This document shows positions 50,582 through 58,907 of a stretch of 64,000 nucleotides of DNA, in pieces. The notes under the pieces were generated by a model, which made no database searches, was not told the DNA's origin, and saw nothing but the letters and a program-made list of their open reading frames with translations. The stretch lies in the NCBI GenBank assembly GCA_964242735.1, contig CAXTAK010000012.1:1-64000 (forward strand), given 5' to 3'. The translations under genes were made by a program, and so were the position numbers. The number at the start of each line of letters is the position of its first letter. The stretch's first letter is position 1. The DNA comes from CADCUY01 sp964242735 (GTDB lineage Bacteria > Actinomycetota > Actinomycetes > Actinomycetales > Quadrisphaeraceae).

Positions 50582-52746
50582 GCGGTCTCCTCCTGGAGGG
50601 GGGCCGGGTCGGGGACGGGATCAGCGGTGGGGTCGGCGGTCAGGTCGAGGCTGTCGGGGTCCCCGGCGCGCTCGACCGCCACCGCGCACGCCTTGAACGA
50701 CGGCATGCGGCTGGTGGGGTCGAGGACCGCCTCGGTCAGCAGGTTGGCGCCGGACATCCCCGCCCAGTGGAAGGGCACGAACAGCACACCGGGGGTGATG
50801 TCGCGGGTGACCCTCGCGCGGAACACCGCGCTGGCCCGCGCGGTGGTCAGGCGCGCCAGGTCGCCGTCGCCGATGCCGTGCCGGGCGGCGAGGTCGGGGT
50901 GGAGCTCGACGTGGGCGTCGGGCTGGGCCATCAGCAGGGAGCGCACCCGCCGGGTCTGCGTGCCCGACTGGTACTGGGCCGTCGTGCGCCCGGTGGTCAG
51001 CAGGTACGGGTAGTACCGCGAGGTGCGCTCGTGGCGGGGGGTGAAGCGGACCCCGGTGAAGCGCGCCCGCCCGTCGGGGGTGGGGAAGGACTCCGCGAAC
51101 AGCCGCGGGGTGCCCGGGTGCTCCTCGCTCGGGCACGGCCAGAACAGGCCCTGCTCGGCGTCCAGGCGGGCGTAGGTGATGCCCGCGTAGTCCGCGCGCC
51201 CCCCGGAGCTGGCCTGGCGCAGCTCCTCGAAGACCACCTCGGGGTCGGTGGGGAAGCCCTTCGGCTGCCCGAGCCGGTCGGCGAGGGCGTGGATGAGGCC
51301 GAGGTCGTCGAGCACCCCCTCCGGCGGGGCCAGCGCCCGGCGGCGGTGCAGCACCCGCCCCTCGACGTTCGTCATCGTGCCCTCCTCCTCCGCCCACTGG
51401 GTGACGGGGAGGACGACGTCCGCGAGCGCCGCGGTCTCGGAGAGGAAGAAGTCACCGACGACGAGCAGGTCGAGGGCGCCGAGGCGCTCGCGCACCCGCC
51501 CGGCGTCCGGGGCGGAGACGACGATGTTCGAGGCGAGCACCAGGAGGGCGCGGACGCCGTCGGGCGAGCCGAGGGCGTCGATCATCTCGTAGGCGGAGGG
51601 CCCCGGGCCGGGGAGGTCGTCGGGGTCGACCTCCCACACCGCGGCCACGTGGGCCCGCGCGCTGGGGTCGGCCAGGGAGCGGTACCCGGGCAGCTGGTCG
51701 GACTTCAGGCCGTGCTCGCGCCCGCCCTGCCCGTTGCCCTGCCCGGTGAGGGTGCCGAACCCCGACCCCGGCCGCCCGGGCAGGCCGAGAGCGAGCGCCA
51801 GGTCGCAGAACGCCTTGACGGTCTCGGTGCCGTGCGCGTGCTGCTCCGCGCCGCGCCCGGACAGGATGATCGCCCGCTCCGCGCCGGCGAGGGCGTGGAC
51901 GACGGCGCGCACGTCCGCCTCCGCGACCCCGGTGGTGCGCTCGACCCGGTCGGGCCACCACTGCGCCGCGGCGCGCCGGGCCGCGTCGAAGCCGGTGGTG
52001 CGCGCGGCGACGTAGGCGGTGTCCACGAGCCCGTCGCGGACGGCGGTGTGCAGCATGCCCAGCGCGAGGACGGCGTCGGTGCCGGGCACCGGCGCGAGGT
52101 GCACGGCCGAGCCGGCGGCGGTGGGGGTGCGGCGGGGGTCGATGACCACGTGGACCGCCCCGCGGGCGCGGCCGGCGTCGAAGTACTGCATCACCGGCGG
52201 CATCGTCGCGGCGGGGTTGGAGCCGACGACCACGACGACGTCGGCCTCGGCGATGTCGGTCATCGGGAAGGGCATGCCCCGGTCGACCCCGAGGGAGGCG
52301 TTGAGCGCCGCGGCGGCCGAGGACATGCAGAACCGGCCGTTGTAGTCCACGTGCTTCGTGCGCAGCGCCACCCGGGCGAACTTGCCGAGCGCGTACGCCT
52401 TCTCGTTCGTCATGCCGCCGCCGCCGAAGCACCCGACGGCGTCGCGCCCGTGGTCGCGCTGCGTCGCTCGGATGCCGTCGGTGATCACGTCGAGGGCCTC
52501 GTCCCAGGTCGCCTGCCGCAGCGGGCTGCTCCGGTCGCCGGGGCGGGTGCGCACCAGGGGGTGCAGCAGGCGCTCGGGGTGGTCGAGCAGCTCCGCGGCG
52601 GTCCAGCCCTTCGAGCACAGGCCGCCGCGGTTGGTCGGGAAGTCCTCGTCCGGGACCAGTTCGGTCGGGCGGTCACCAGCGGTCAGCACGACGCCGCACT
52701 GCAGGGAGCAGTACGGGCAGTGCGTGCGCGTGGTGGTGCGGCTCAC
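50578..52746 (-). CDS. Assimilatory nitrate reductase catalytic subunit, molybdopterin type
   Basis: A 722-residue Mo-bisMGD enzyme reducing nitrate to nitrite. The N-terminal 4Fe-4S site is HCPYCSLQCGVVLT with the fourth Cys in GGLCSKGW. GFRF-like YNGRFCMSSAAAALNASLG follows, where Cys may ligate Mo. VVVVGSNPAATMPPVMQYFD, VIDPRRTPTA, and the C-terminal dinucleotide domain with LLTTGRTTAQYQSGTQTRRV and FVPFHWAGMSGANLLTE are typical for NasC/NarB. No C-terminal BFD or flavin domain is fused. GTG at 52746. It heads the nasC-accessory-nirB-nirD operon, divergent from the sirohydrochlorin chelatase by 129 bp; I find no convincing GlnR box there. Confidence 0.93.
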   Translation of the reverse strand: MSRTTTRTHCPYCSLQCGVVLTAGDRPTELVPDEDFPTNRGGLCSKGWTAAELLDHPERLLHPLVRTRPGDRSSPLRQATWDEALDVITDGIRATQRDHGRDAVGCFGGGGMTNEKAYALGKFARVALRTKHVDYNGRFCMSSAAAALNASLGVDRGMPFPMTDIAEADVVVVVGSNPAATMPPVMQYFDAGRARGAVHVVIDPRRTPTAAGSAVHLAPVPGTDAVLALGMLHTAVRDGLVDTAYVAARTTGFDAARRAAAQWWPDRVERTTGVAEADVRAVVHALAGAERAIILSGRGAEQHAHGTETVKAFCDLALALGLPGRPGSGFGTLTGQGNGQGGREHGLKSDQLPGYRSLADPSARAHVAAVWEVDPDDLPGPGPSAYEMIDALGSPDGVRALLVLASNIVVSAPDAGRVRERLGALDLLVVGDFFLSETAALADVVLPVTQWAEEEGTMTNVEGRVLHRRRALAPPEGVLDDLGLIHALADRLGQPKGFPTDPEVVFEELRQASSGGRADYAGITYARLDAEQGLFWPCPSEEHPGTPRLFAESFPTPDGRARFTGVRFTPRHERTSRYYPYLLTTGRTTAQYQSGTQTRRVRSLLMAQPDAHVELHPDLAARHGIGDGDLARLTTARASAVFRARVTRDITPGVLFVPFHWAGMSGANLLTEAVLDPTSRMPSFKACAVAVERAGDPDSLDLTADPTADPVPDPAPLQEETA

Positions 52747-52875
52747 CGTGGTGACGCTAGGCAGAGCGTGTTGCCACGGCCGGTCACCGGTGTTTCTGGT
52801 GTGCGACGCCGGTCTCACACCGGACGGTCGCGGCGGTGAACAGCCGCACCGGCGCGAGGGGGTCAGGATGGGGCC

Positions 52876-53652
52876 GTGGGTCCCACCGCTGCCGTTCTCG
52901 ACGCCCCCCTGCCCGACGCCCCCCTGCCCGAAACCTCCCTGCCTGGTGCCCCCGTCCTGGTCGCCGCCTCGCACGGCACCTCGGATCCCGTGGGCCGGGC
53001 CGCGGTCGCCGGGCTCGTCGCCGCGGTCGCGGCCGCCCGACCACGTGCCGCGGTGCGCGGATGCTTCGTCGACGTGCAGCAGCCCGACGTGCCGTCGGTG
53101 CTGGCCGACCTGGCCCCTGGCGCGAGCGCCGCGGTGGTGCCGCTGCTGCTCGCCGCGGGCTACCACGTGCACCACGACCTGACCGAGGCCGCGGCGGCGT
53201 CCCCCGTGCCCGTGGCGCTCGCGCGCGCCATGGGTCCCGACGCGCGCCTGGTGGAGGTGCTGCTGGCGCGCCTGGCTCAGGCGGGTCGCCGCGCCGGTGA
53301 CGCCGTGGTGCTGGGGGTCGCCGGCTCCAGCGACGACCGGGCCGTACCCGACGCCGAGGGGGTGCGTGCCGGTCTCTCCGCAGCTCTCGCGGCCCCGGTG
53401 GTGACCGGGTACCTGGCCAAGCGGGAGCCGAGCGTGGCGCAGGCGGTGCGGCGGTGCCGCGCCGAGCGACCCGGTGCCCGGGTCGTGGTGGCGAACCTGC
53501 TGCTGGCGCCGGGGTACTTCGACGCGATGCTGAACCGGTGCGGGGCCGACGTCGTCACATCGCCGCTGCTGGCGCCCGGAGAGCCGGCACCGGCGCCTCT
53601 GGTGCAGCTGGTGTGGGACCGCTACGACGCGGCCCGCACCGCCCTGGCCTGA
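52876..53652 (+). CDS. Sirohydrochlorin ferrochelatase, CbiX/SirB type
   Basis: A 258-residue protein with two CbiX halves. The first has VLVAASHGTSDPVGRAAV with the metal-binding His and VVPLLLAAGYHVHHDLTEAA with the second His. The second half (VTGYLAKREPSVAQAVRRCR; VVVANLLLAPGYFDAMLNRC) lacks an equivalent His at the start. It would insert iron into sirohydrochlorin, completing siroheme for NirB together with the genes at 42596-45162. GTG at 52876 is the start; the first ~25 residues contain a Pro-Leu-Pro-Asp-Ala repeat. A cobalt chelatase role is less likely, as no other cobalamin-synthesis gene is present. Confidence 0.87.
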   Translation: MGPTAAVLDAPLPDAPLPETSLPGAPVLVAASHGTSDPVGRAAVAGLVAAVAAARPRAAVRGCFVDVQQPDVPSVLADLAPGASAAVVPLLLAAGYHVHHDLTEAAAASPVPVALARAMGPDARLVEVLLARLAQAGRRAGDAVVLGVAGSSDDRAVPDAEGVRAGLSAALAAPVVTGYLAKREPSVAQAVRRCRAERPGARVVVANLLLAPGYFDAMLNRCGADVVTSPLLAPGEPAPAPLVQLVWDRYDAARTALA

Positions 53653-53706
53653 GCCGCCCGTGCTTGACCCGCTGGACGACGGAGGGGGCGGGCGGGTGCG
53701 CGCCGC

Positions 53707-54042
53707 TCACGCCTCCAGGGCGTCGGCGAAGCGCAGCAGCCACTCCCGCCCGCGGAGCATCGCGGCCAGCTGCTCCTCCGGGGCGGGCACGCCCAGGGCC
53801 TGGCGCACCTGCTCGGCCCGCGCAGCACCGTCGGCGTCCTGCTCGTGCTCGTCCTCCGGCTGCGGCTGGTCGCTGACCGCGGCGGCCGCCGCCCGCACCA
53901 GGGACGGGTCGGTGGTGCCGTGGGCGCGCAGCACCCGCACCATCGCCAGGCGCGCCTCGTCCTCGGTGCCGCCGCGCTCGGCGGTGGTCACGGCGAGCGA
54001 CGCCAGGCCACGGGCCACCACGGCGCGACCACGCTCGTCCAT
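53707..54042 (-). CDS. Small protein coupled to rdgB, unknown function
   Basis: A 111-residue acidic protein: MDERGRAVVARGLASLAVTT, EDEARLAMVRVLRAHGTTDP, then an Asp/Glu-rich linker (QPQPEDEHEQDADGAARAEQ) and VRQALGVPAPEEQLAAMLRG with REWLLRFADALEA. Mostly helical by composition. ATG at 54042 shares a base with the rdgB stop (TGATG), which supports real translation. No family recognised. It ends 54 bp from the convergent chelatase gene. Confidence 0.62.
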   Translation of the reverse strand: MDERGRAVVARGLASLAVTTAERGGTEDEARLAMVRVLRAHGTTDPSLVRAAAAAVSDQPQPEDEHEQDADGAARAEQVRQALGVPAPEEQLAAMLRGREWLLRFADALEA

Positions 54043-54737
54043 CACCGCTGCGCCGTGGTGGTCCGGTGCGCCGACACCGCGCGGGCGCCGCCGGGCGGGC
54101 CCAGCGCCGCGAGCACCGCGGGGGCCATCGCGCGCAGGGCCCGCCCGCGGTGGCTGATCGCGTTCTTCTCCTGTGCGCTCAGCTCCGCGCAGGTGCGCGT
54201 GGAGCCGTCGGGCACCAGCGCGGGGTCGTAGCCGAAACCACCGCTCCCCCGCGGTGTGCGCACCAGCACGCCGCGCATCTGCCCCTGCACCACGTGCTCC
54301 TCCGCCCTGGCTCCCGAGCGCCCGGGCACCACCAGTGCGGCGGCGCAGCAGAACGCCGCGCCGCGGTGGGGGTCGGGCACGTCGGCCAGCTGCGCCAGCA
54401 GCAGCGCCAGGTTCGCCGCGTCGTCCCCGTGCGAGCCCGCCCACCGGGCGGAGAAGATGCCCGGGGCTCCACCCATCACGTCGACGGCCAGGCCGGAGTC
54501 GTCAGCGACGGCCGGCAGCCCGGTGGCCCCAGCCACCGCCCTGGCCTTCAGCAGCGCGTTCTCGGCGAAGGTCGTGCCCGTCTCGGGGACCTCGGGCACC
54601 TCGGTACCGGCTCGCTCCACGTCGTCCACCGACAGCACCTGCACGGCGTCGAGGGCCTCGCCGAGGATCGCCCGCAGCTCGGCCACCTTGTGCGCGTTGC
54701 GGGTGGCGAGCACCAGCCGCGCGGGCGCCGTCATCAT
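54042..54737 (-). CDS. rdgB: RdgB/HAM1 non-canonical purine NTP pyrophosphatase
   Basis: A 231-residue enzyme that removes dITP, XTP and similar nucleotides from the pool. RLVLATRNAHKVAELRAILG at the N-terminus, TFAENALLKARAVAGATGLP, AVADDSGLAVDVMGGAPGIF with the metal and catalytic Asp residues, and GGFGYDPALVPDG then AISHRGRALRAM are all in place. ATG at 54737 overlaps the rph stop as ATGA; a second ATG directly follows. The rph-rdgB pair is a standard actinobacterial arrangement. An ~12-residue insert (PGRSGARAEEHV) lies in a surface loop. Confidence 0.94.
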   Translation of the reverse strand: MMTAPARLVLATRNAHKVAELRAILGEALDAVQVLSVDDVERAGTEVPEVPETGTTFAENALLKARAVAGATGLPAVADDSGLAVDVMGGAPGIFSARWAGSHGDDAANLALLLAQLADVPDPHRGAAFCCAAALVVPGRSGARAEEHVVQGQMRGVLVRTPRGSGGFGYDPALVPDGSTRTCAELSAQEKNAISHRGRALRAMAPAVLAALGPPGGARAVSAHRTTTAQR

Positions 54738-55471
54738 GTGCCCAGCGCCCGCTCCTGCGCCGCCTTGAGCACGGTGCAGCCGCCGACCGCGAGGTCGAGC
54801 AGCGCGTCGAGCTCGGCGCGGTCGAAGGGGGCGCCCTCGGCGGTGCCCTGCACCTCCACGAAGGACCCGCTGCCGGCGACGACGACGTTCATGTCGGTGT
54901 CGGCGTCCACGTCCTCGGGGTAGTCCAGGTCGAGCACCGGACGCCCACCGACGATCCCGACGCTGACCGCGGCGACCGAGTCGCGCAGCGGGTCGCGACG
55001 CACGAAGCCCTTCTCGCGTCCCAGCGCGCAGGCGTCGGCGAGGGCCACGTACGCGCCGGTGATCGCTGCGGTGCGGGTGCCGCCGTCGGCCTGCAGCACG
55101 TCGCAGTCGAGCACCAGGGTGTTCTCCCCGAGCGCGCCGAGGTCGACCACGGCGCGCAGGGAGCGGCCCAGCAGGCGCGAGATCTCCTGGGTGCGCCCGC
55201 CCACCTTGCCCCTGACCGACTCGCGGTCGCTGCGGGTCGACGTCGCCCGCGGCAGCATCGCGTACTCCGCGGTCACCCACCCCTGGCCGCTGCCCTTGCG
55301 CCACCGGGGCACGCCCTCGGTCAGCGACGCCACGCACAGCACGGTGGTGCGCCCGAAGGTGACCAGCACGCTGCCCTCACCGGCCTCGAGGTAGCGGCGG
55401 GTGATGGTGACCTCGCGCAGCTGGTCGGCGGCGCGGCCGTCGTGGCGGGCGGTGGTGGGAGCCTCGGGCAT
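54734..55471 (-). CDS. rph: Ribonuclease PH
   Basis: A 245-residue phosphorolytic 3'-5' exoribonuclease that trims tRNA 3' ends. LREVTITRRYLEAGEGSVLV, TVLCVASLTEGVPRW, WVTAEYAMLPRATSTRSDRE with the substrate Arg residues, GRTQEISRLLGRSLRAVVDL and the phosphate-binding DCDVLQADGGTRTAAITGAY are conserved. ATG at 55471. Its stop overlaps rdgB. It belongs to the housekeeping group that continues at murI, interrupted by the aldo/keto scrap, yceI and the vapBC remnant. Confidence 0.95.
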   Translation of the reverse strand: MPEAPTTARHDGRAADQLREVTITRRYLEAGEGSVLVTFGRTTVLCVASLTEGVPRWRKGSGQGWVTAEYAMLPRATSTRSDRESVRGKVGGRTQEISRLLGRSLRAVVDLGALGENTLVLDCDVLQADGGTRTAAITGAYVALADACALGREKGFVRRDPLRDSVAAVSVGIVGGRPVLDLDYPEDVDADTDMNVVVAGSGSFVEVQGTAEGAPFDRAELDALLDLAVGGCTVLKAAQERALGT

Positions 55472-55532
55472 GCCGGGGAGCGTAGGCGGCGGCCCCGACA
55501 GCGCGCCCTCGCGGCGGCGGGGACGAGCGCGG

Positions 55533-55775
55533 TCACCGGTCGACCATGCGCTCCACGGCCGCGGGGTGGCGGGCGCCCTGGACCTCGACGGCAGAGGCGG
55601 CCTCCTCGATCTCGGCGGGGTCCTGCGCGCTCGGCTGCGGGTCGGCGCCGCCGATGTCCTCCCCCGGGCGCGTCAGCCGGCGGGTTCCGGGGATCGGGAC
55701 GATCCGCGGCTGCTGCGCCAGCGACCGGGCCGGGGCGACCTGCGACGGGGTCGCGCCGGGAGCACGGTCACCGCT
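55533..55775 (-). pseudogene. C-terminal fragment of an aldo/keto reductase
   Basis: About 80 codons read GATPSQVAPARSLAQQPRIV, PIPGTRRLTRPGEDIGGADP, QDPAEIEEAASAVEVQGARH and AAVERMVDR, with a stop at 55535-55533. IVPIPGT and the following Arg/Glu region form the NADPH-binding end of aldo/keto reductases of the YajO/Tas type. The (TIM-barrel) N-terminal ~230 residues are missing and no start codon suits. It is a different subfamily from the pseudogene at 5940. Confidence 0.72.
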
Positions 55776-55782
55776 GCGCGCG

Positions 55783-56526
55783 TCAGGTGCGGTCGGCGGT
55801 GACCTGGAACTCCAGGACCCCGGTGTCCTCCACCGCGACGAACCCGTAGTCGGGGGTCTCGATGCCGTGGTCGGACCAGGTGAGCGGCAGCGAACCCGTG
55901 ACGGTGATCGTGTCGGCGTCGGTGCGTGTCGCCGTGGCGTCGGCGGCGACGTCCTGGCTCACGCCGTTGACCACGAGGGTCCCGGGAAGGGTGACCGCCA
56001 CGGCCGTGCCCGTCGCCTCGAGGCCGCCGAGCGGCACCGCGCCGGTCAGGGTGAACGTCGAGGTGGGGTTCGCGGCGGCGCCGACGATCTCCACGAACTG
56101 CTCGTCGCGCCGCTCGCTGTCGGTGGAGGTGCTGGCGAGGTCGACGGTGACCTGCCCGGCGGTCAGCGACCCCGCCGCGAGGGTGAAGGCGCCGGTGACC
56201 TGGTCGGTGCGCCCGGTGACGGTGACGTCCTGCCCGTTGAGCACCTCGTCGACCCGGTACCCGGCCGTGCCCCCGCTGGCGACCAGCCAGTCGCCGTCCA
56301 GCGCGGCGTCGCTCGCGGCGCTGGTCGCGCTCGCGGCGGGCGCTGACGGTGCTGGCGGCGTCAGCGGTGCGGCAGCCTCGTCGGAGCGCGCGGCGGCGTA
56401 CACGCGCAGGCCCACGAGGGCGACGAGCACCAGTGCCGCCAGCACCGCGACGGCGGTCAGCAGCACGAGGGGCCAGCGGCGGCGGCGGGTCGTGGTGGGG
56501 CCCGGCGACTGGTCGAGGTCGTTCAC
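55783..56526 (-). CDS. YceI-family lipid-binding-like protein, membrane-anchored
   Basis: A 247-residue protein. A short Arg-rich cytosolic start (TTTRRRRWP) leads to one membrane helix VLLTAVAVLAALVLVALVGL at residues 19-40 and a linker rich in Ala/Pro/Ser. The YceI lipocalin-like barrel runs from about residue 80: YRVDEVLNGQDVTVTGRTDQ, VDLASTSTDSERRDEQFVEI, FTLTGAVPLGGLEATGTAVA and VNGVSQDVAADATATRTDAD. The family binds polyisoprenoid or similar lipids outside the membrane. GTG at 56526. Topology puts the barrel on the outer face. Confidence 0.87.
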   Translation of the reverse strand: MNDLDQSPGPTTTRRRRWPLVLLTAVAVLAALVLVALVGLRVYAAARSDEAAAPLTPPAPSAPAASATSAASDAALDGDWLVASGGTAGYRVDEVLNGQDVTVTGRTDQVTGAFTLAAGSLTAGQVTVDLASTSTDSERRDEQFVEIVGAAANPTSTFTLTGAVPLGGLEATGTAVAVTLPGTLVVNGVSQDVAADATATRTDADTITVTGSLPLTWSDHGIETPDYGFVAVEDTGVLEFQVTADRT

Positions 56527-56638
56527 GGGACCAGCCTGCCCCAGCGGCCTGGACACCACCTGGGACCCACCCGAGACGCGGGGGCCCCGACCGCGACGGA
56601 GCCGGGGGGTCGGCGCTCGGTGCACCAGCACCAGGTGC

Positions 56639-56883
56639 GTGCGCACCGCTCTCGCCGTGGACGACGACGTGCTGATGGCGGTCCGGGAGCGCGCACAGGG
56701 CGCGGGACGCACCGCCGGGCAGGTCCTGTCGGAGCTGGCGCGTCGAGCCCTGACCGCCAGCACCGCTCGGAGGCGGGCCTGCCGTCGCCAGCGGCACGCC
56801 ACGGCTCCTCCCCGCTGTCGCACCGCGGGCCCGCTGTCTCCACCGCGCTCGTCGACAGGCTGCTCGAAGGGGGTGGGGAGTGA
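56639..56883 (+). pseudogene. Frameshifted VapB-type antitoxin
   Basis: GTG at 56639 begins VRTALAVDDDVLMAVRERAQ, GAGRTAGQVLSELARRALTA, a ribbon-helix-helix antitoxin start. The frame is lost near 56765. The expected tail resumes in another frame as SEAGLPSPAARHGS, RGPAVSTALVDRLLEGGGE, ending at 56883, whose TGA overlaps the GTG of the toxin remnant. A single small indel explains the break. The DNA-binding part may still be made as a longer fusion. Confidence 0.68.
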
Positions 56884-57092
56884 GGCGCGCCCTGCTGGAC
56901 GTCAGAGTCCTGCTCGCGCTGCTCGACAGCGACGTGATCGACCGCCACCGGGTGCACGGCCCCCGGCAGGTCACCGACGCCCACCTGCCCGCGCTGGCCG
57001 TCGCCCACGACGGGCGCCTCGTCACCCTCGACCGGTCCGTGCCGCTCGACGCGGTGGTGGGCGCCCGTCCTGAGCACCTGACCGTCGTCTAG
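56880..57092 (+). pseudogene. VapC PIN-domain toxin with internal deletion
   Basis: Seventy codons join the first strand of a PIN ribonuclease (RRALLDVRVLLALLDSDVID, where family members have LLDVNVLLALxD) to the last part (PRQVTDAHLPALAVAHDGRL, VTLDRSVPLDAVVGARPEHL). The normal length is ~135 residues, so about 65 are missing, including a central acidic residue; the Asn after the first Asp is Arg. The GTG overlaps the antitoxin stop as GTGA. The TAG stop interlocks with the murI stop on the other strand (CTAG). Not expected to be toxic. Confidence 0.72.
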
Positions 57093-57937
57093 CGCCACTC
57101 ACTCGGCACAGCACCGCGGCGCTCCCCCGCGCGCTGCGCGGTCGGGGCCCGCTCCGCCTGCACGTCGGAAGCCTCCCCCAGGAAGCGCCGCGCCAGGGAC
57201 CCGAAGACCTCCGGGTCACCGGTGGTGAGGAACAGGTGCTGCGGTGGCGCCCCGACGTCCTCGCGCACCGCGTCGCGCTGCACCAGCTCGCGGTACACCG
57301 TCTGCGCTGTCTCCTCGGCGCTGGAGACCAGGGTGACGCCGTCCCCCATCACGTACGACAGCACCCCGGTCAGCAGCGGGTAGTGCGTGCACCCCAGCAC
57401 GAGGGTGTCCACCTCCGCCTCGACCACCGGCGCGAGGTACTCGCGCGCCACGGAGATCAGCTCCTGACCGGAGGTCACCCCTGCCTCGACGAACTCCACG
57501 AACCGCGGGCACGCCCGCGTGGTGACCCGCACGTGGGGCGCGGCGGTGAAGGCGTCGGCGTACGCGCCCGACGTCGCGGTAGCGGTGGTGCACACCACCC
57601 CAACCCGCCCGTTGCGGGTGCTGGCCACCGCACGGCGCACCGCGGGGCGGATCACCTCGACCACGGGCACCGAGTACCGCTCGCGCGCGTCGTGGAGCAC
57701 GGCCGCCGAGGCGGAGTTGCACGCCACCACCAGGAGCTTCACCCCCCGCTCCACGAGGGTGTCGAGGCACTCCAGGGCGTACGCGCGCACCGCCGCGATG
57801 GGCAGCGGACCGTAGGGCGCGCGGGCGGTGTCACCGAGGTAGACCACCGGCTCGTGCGGCAGCTGGTCGAGCACGGCCCGCGCGACCGTCAACCCGCCGA
57901 GCCCGGAGTCGAAGATGCCGATCGGGGCCCCGCTCAC
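57089..57937 (-). CDS. murI: Glutamate racemase
   Basis: A 282-residue cofactor-independent racemase making D-glutamate for peptidoglycan. IGIFDSGLGGLTVARAVLDQ at the start, YLGDTARAPYGPLP, LLVVACNSASAAVL with the first catalytic Cys near residue 73, and VDTLVLGCTHYPLL with the second Cys near 185. The GTG at 57937 overlaps the DUF2017 stop. The clpS-DUF2017-murI order is widely conserved in actinobacteria. The hydrophilic C-terminal ~30 residues exceed the family core. Confidence 0.94.
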   Translation of the reverse strand: MSGAPIGIFDSGLGGLTVARAVLDQLPHEPVVYLGDTARAPYGPLPIAAVRAYALECLDTLVERGVKLLVVACNSASAAVLHDARERYSVPVVEVIRPAVRRAVASTRNGRVGVVCTTATATSGAYADAFTAAPHVRVTTRACPRFVEFVEAGVTSGQELISVAREYLAPVVEAEVDTLVLGCTHYPLLTGVLSYVMGDGVTLVSSAEETAQTVYRELVQRDAVREDVGAPPQHLFLTTGDPEVFGSLARRFLGEASDVQAERAPTAQRAGERRGAVPSEWR

Positions 57938-58560
57938 CGCGCCGGTCCCGACACGGCGTGCACCAGGGTCTCCTGCAGCCAGGTGAGGAAGTCGTACAGC
58001 GCCGCGCCCGTCGACACCGGGTCAGCAGGGTCGGAGCGGCCAGCGGGGCCGGCGGCGAGGGCGGCGATGCGCTCGGCGTCGGCGTCGGTGCGCAGCCCCA
58101 TCCGCTCGGCGAGGACGAGGCGGACGTCGTTCAGCGCGGTCAGCCAGGCCCGCGCCTGCTCCTCGTCGAGCACCAGGAGGCTCCCGCGAGCCCCCAGCCG
58201 GCCGCGCCCGGGGCGCCGGGGCCCCTGCTCGCCGTCGTGCCCGTCCAGCGTCGCGGCGGCCGTGGTCAGCGCGTGCTGCTTGCGCTGGCGCAGCCCGTGC
58301 TCGGTCAGGCGCCGGAAGTCCGCCGCGGCGTCACCGTCGTCGCGGCTGGCGTCGGGCAGCAGTCGGGCCAGCGCCGGGTCCTGCGGCAGGACGGCGCCCT
58401 CGGTGATCCCCACGAGGTCCTCGAGGGGGTCGTCGGCGGGCGGGCGGTCCTCGTGCAGCAGCGCGGCGACGTCGGTGAACAGGTCGCGGAGCACTGCCCG
58501 CTCGGCGTCGTCCAGGCGCGCGACCACACCAGCGCCGGTGCGGGTGAACTGGAGTGCCAT
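57934..58560 (-). CDS. DUF2017 protein
   Basis: A 208-residue actinobacterial protein: LDDAERAVLRDLFTDVAALL, LVGITEGAVLPQDPALARLL, FRRLTEHGLRQRKQHALTTA, LVLDEEQARAWLTALNDVRL and VLAERMGLRTDADAERIAAL, the usual DUF2017 blocks. The function is unknown; constant linkage to clpS suggests a role in ClpP-dependent proteolysis or its control. ATG at 58560 shares a base with the clpS stop (TGATG). A run of Gly/Arg residues near 105-120 is a low-complexity insert. Confidence 0.9.
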   Translation of the reverse strand: MALQFTRTGAGVVARLDDAERAVLRDLFTDVAALLHEDRPPADDPLEDLVGITEGAVLPQDPALARLLPDASRDDGDAAADFRRLTEHGLRQRKQHALTTAAATLDGHDGEQGPRRPGRGRLGARGSLLVLDEEQARAWLTALNDVRLVLAERMGLRTDADAERIAALAAGPAGRSDPADPVSTGAALYDFLTWLQETLVHAVSGPAR

Positions 58561-58868
58561 CAGTCGTCCTTGCGGAACGTCGCCCACAACCCGTAGCCGT
58601 GCAGGGCCTCGGTGTCGCGCTCCATCTCCTCCAGGGTGCCGGTGGAGACCACGGCCCTGCCCTTCTCGTGCACGTCGCGCATCAGGCGCTCGGCCTTGGC
58701 GTCGTCGTAGCCGAAGTAGCTGCGGAAGACGTACGCGACGTACGACATGAGGTTCACCGGGTCGTTCCACACGATCGTCACCCAGGGGACGTCGAGGCGC
58801 AACGCCTCCTCGGGCTCGGCGAGGCGCTCCCGCTCCGGTGCGGGAGCCGACACCACGGGGCCCGTCAC
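58560..58868 (-). CDS. clpS: ATP-dependent Clp protease adaptor ClpS
   Basis: A 102-residue N-end-rule adaptor. PWVTIVWNDPVNLMSYVAYV holds the Asn-Asp and hydrophobic pocket; FGYDDAKAERLMRDVHEKGR has the His of the amino-group site; then GTLEEMERDTEALHGYGLWA with TFRKDD. It delivers substrates with destabilising N-termini to ClpA/ClpC. GTG at 58868, divergent from pncB by 39 bp, so the two promoters must overlap. Confidence 0.95.
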   Translation of the reverse strand: MTGPVVSAPAPERERLAEPEEALRLDVPWVTIVWNDPVNLMSYVAYVFRSYFGYDDAKAERLMRDVHEKGRAVVSTGTLEEMERDTEALHGYGLWATFRKDD

Positions 58869-58907
58869 GGCGTCAGAGCGTAGACGGGCCGCCCCTACGG
58901 TGGGCCG

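Noticed and set aside
47117..51013. A 1298-codon open frame antisense to nirD-nirB-nasC
   Set aside because: Such long antisense frames are a by-product of very high GC at third codon positions; the real genes on the other strand have all family motifs.
52747..52875. Possible GlnR box in the nasC/chelatase divergent region (GTCAC near GTTTC)
   Set aside because: The spacer is 4 instead of 6 bp and the flanking bases do not fit.
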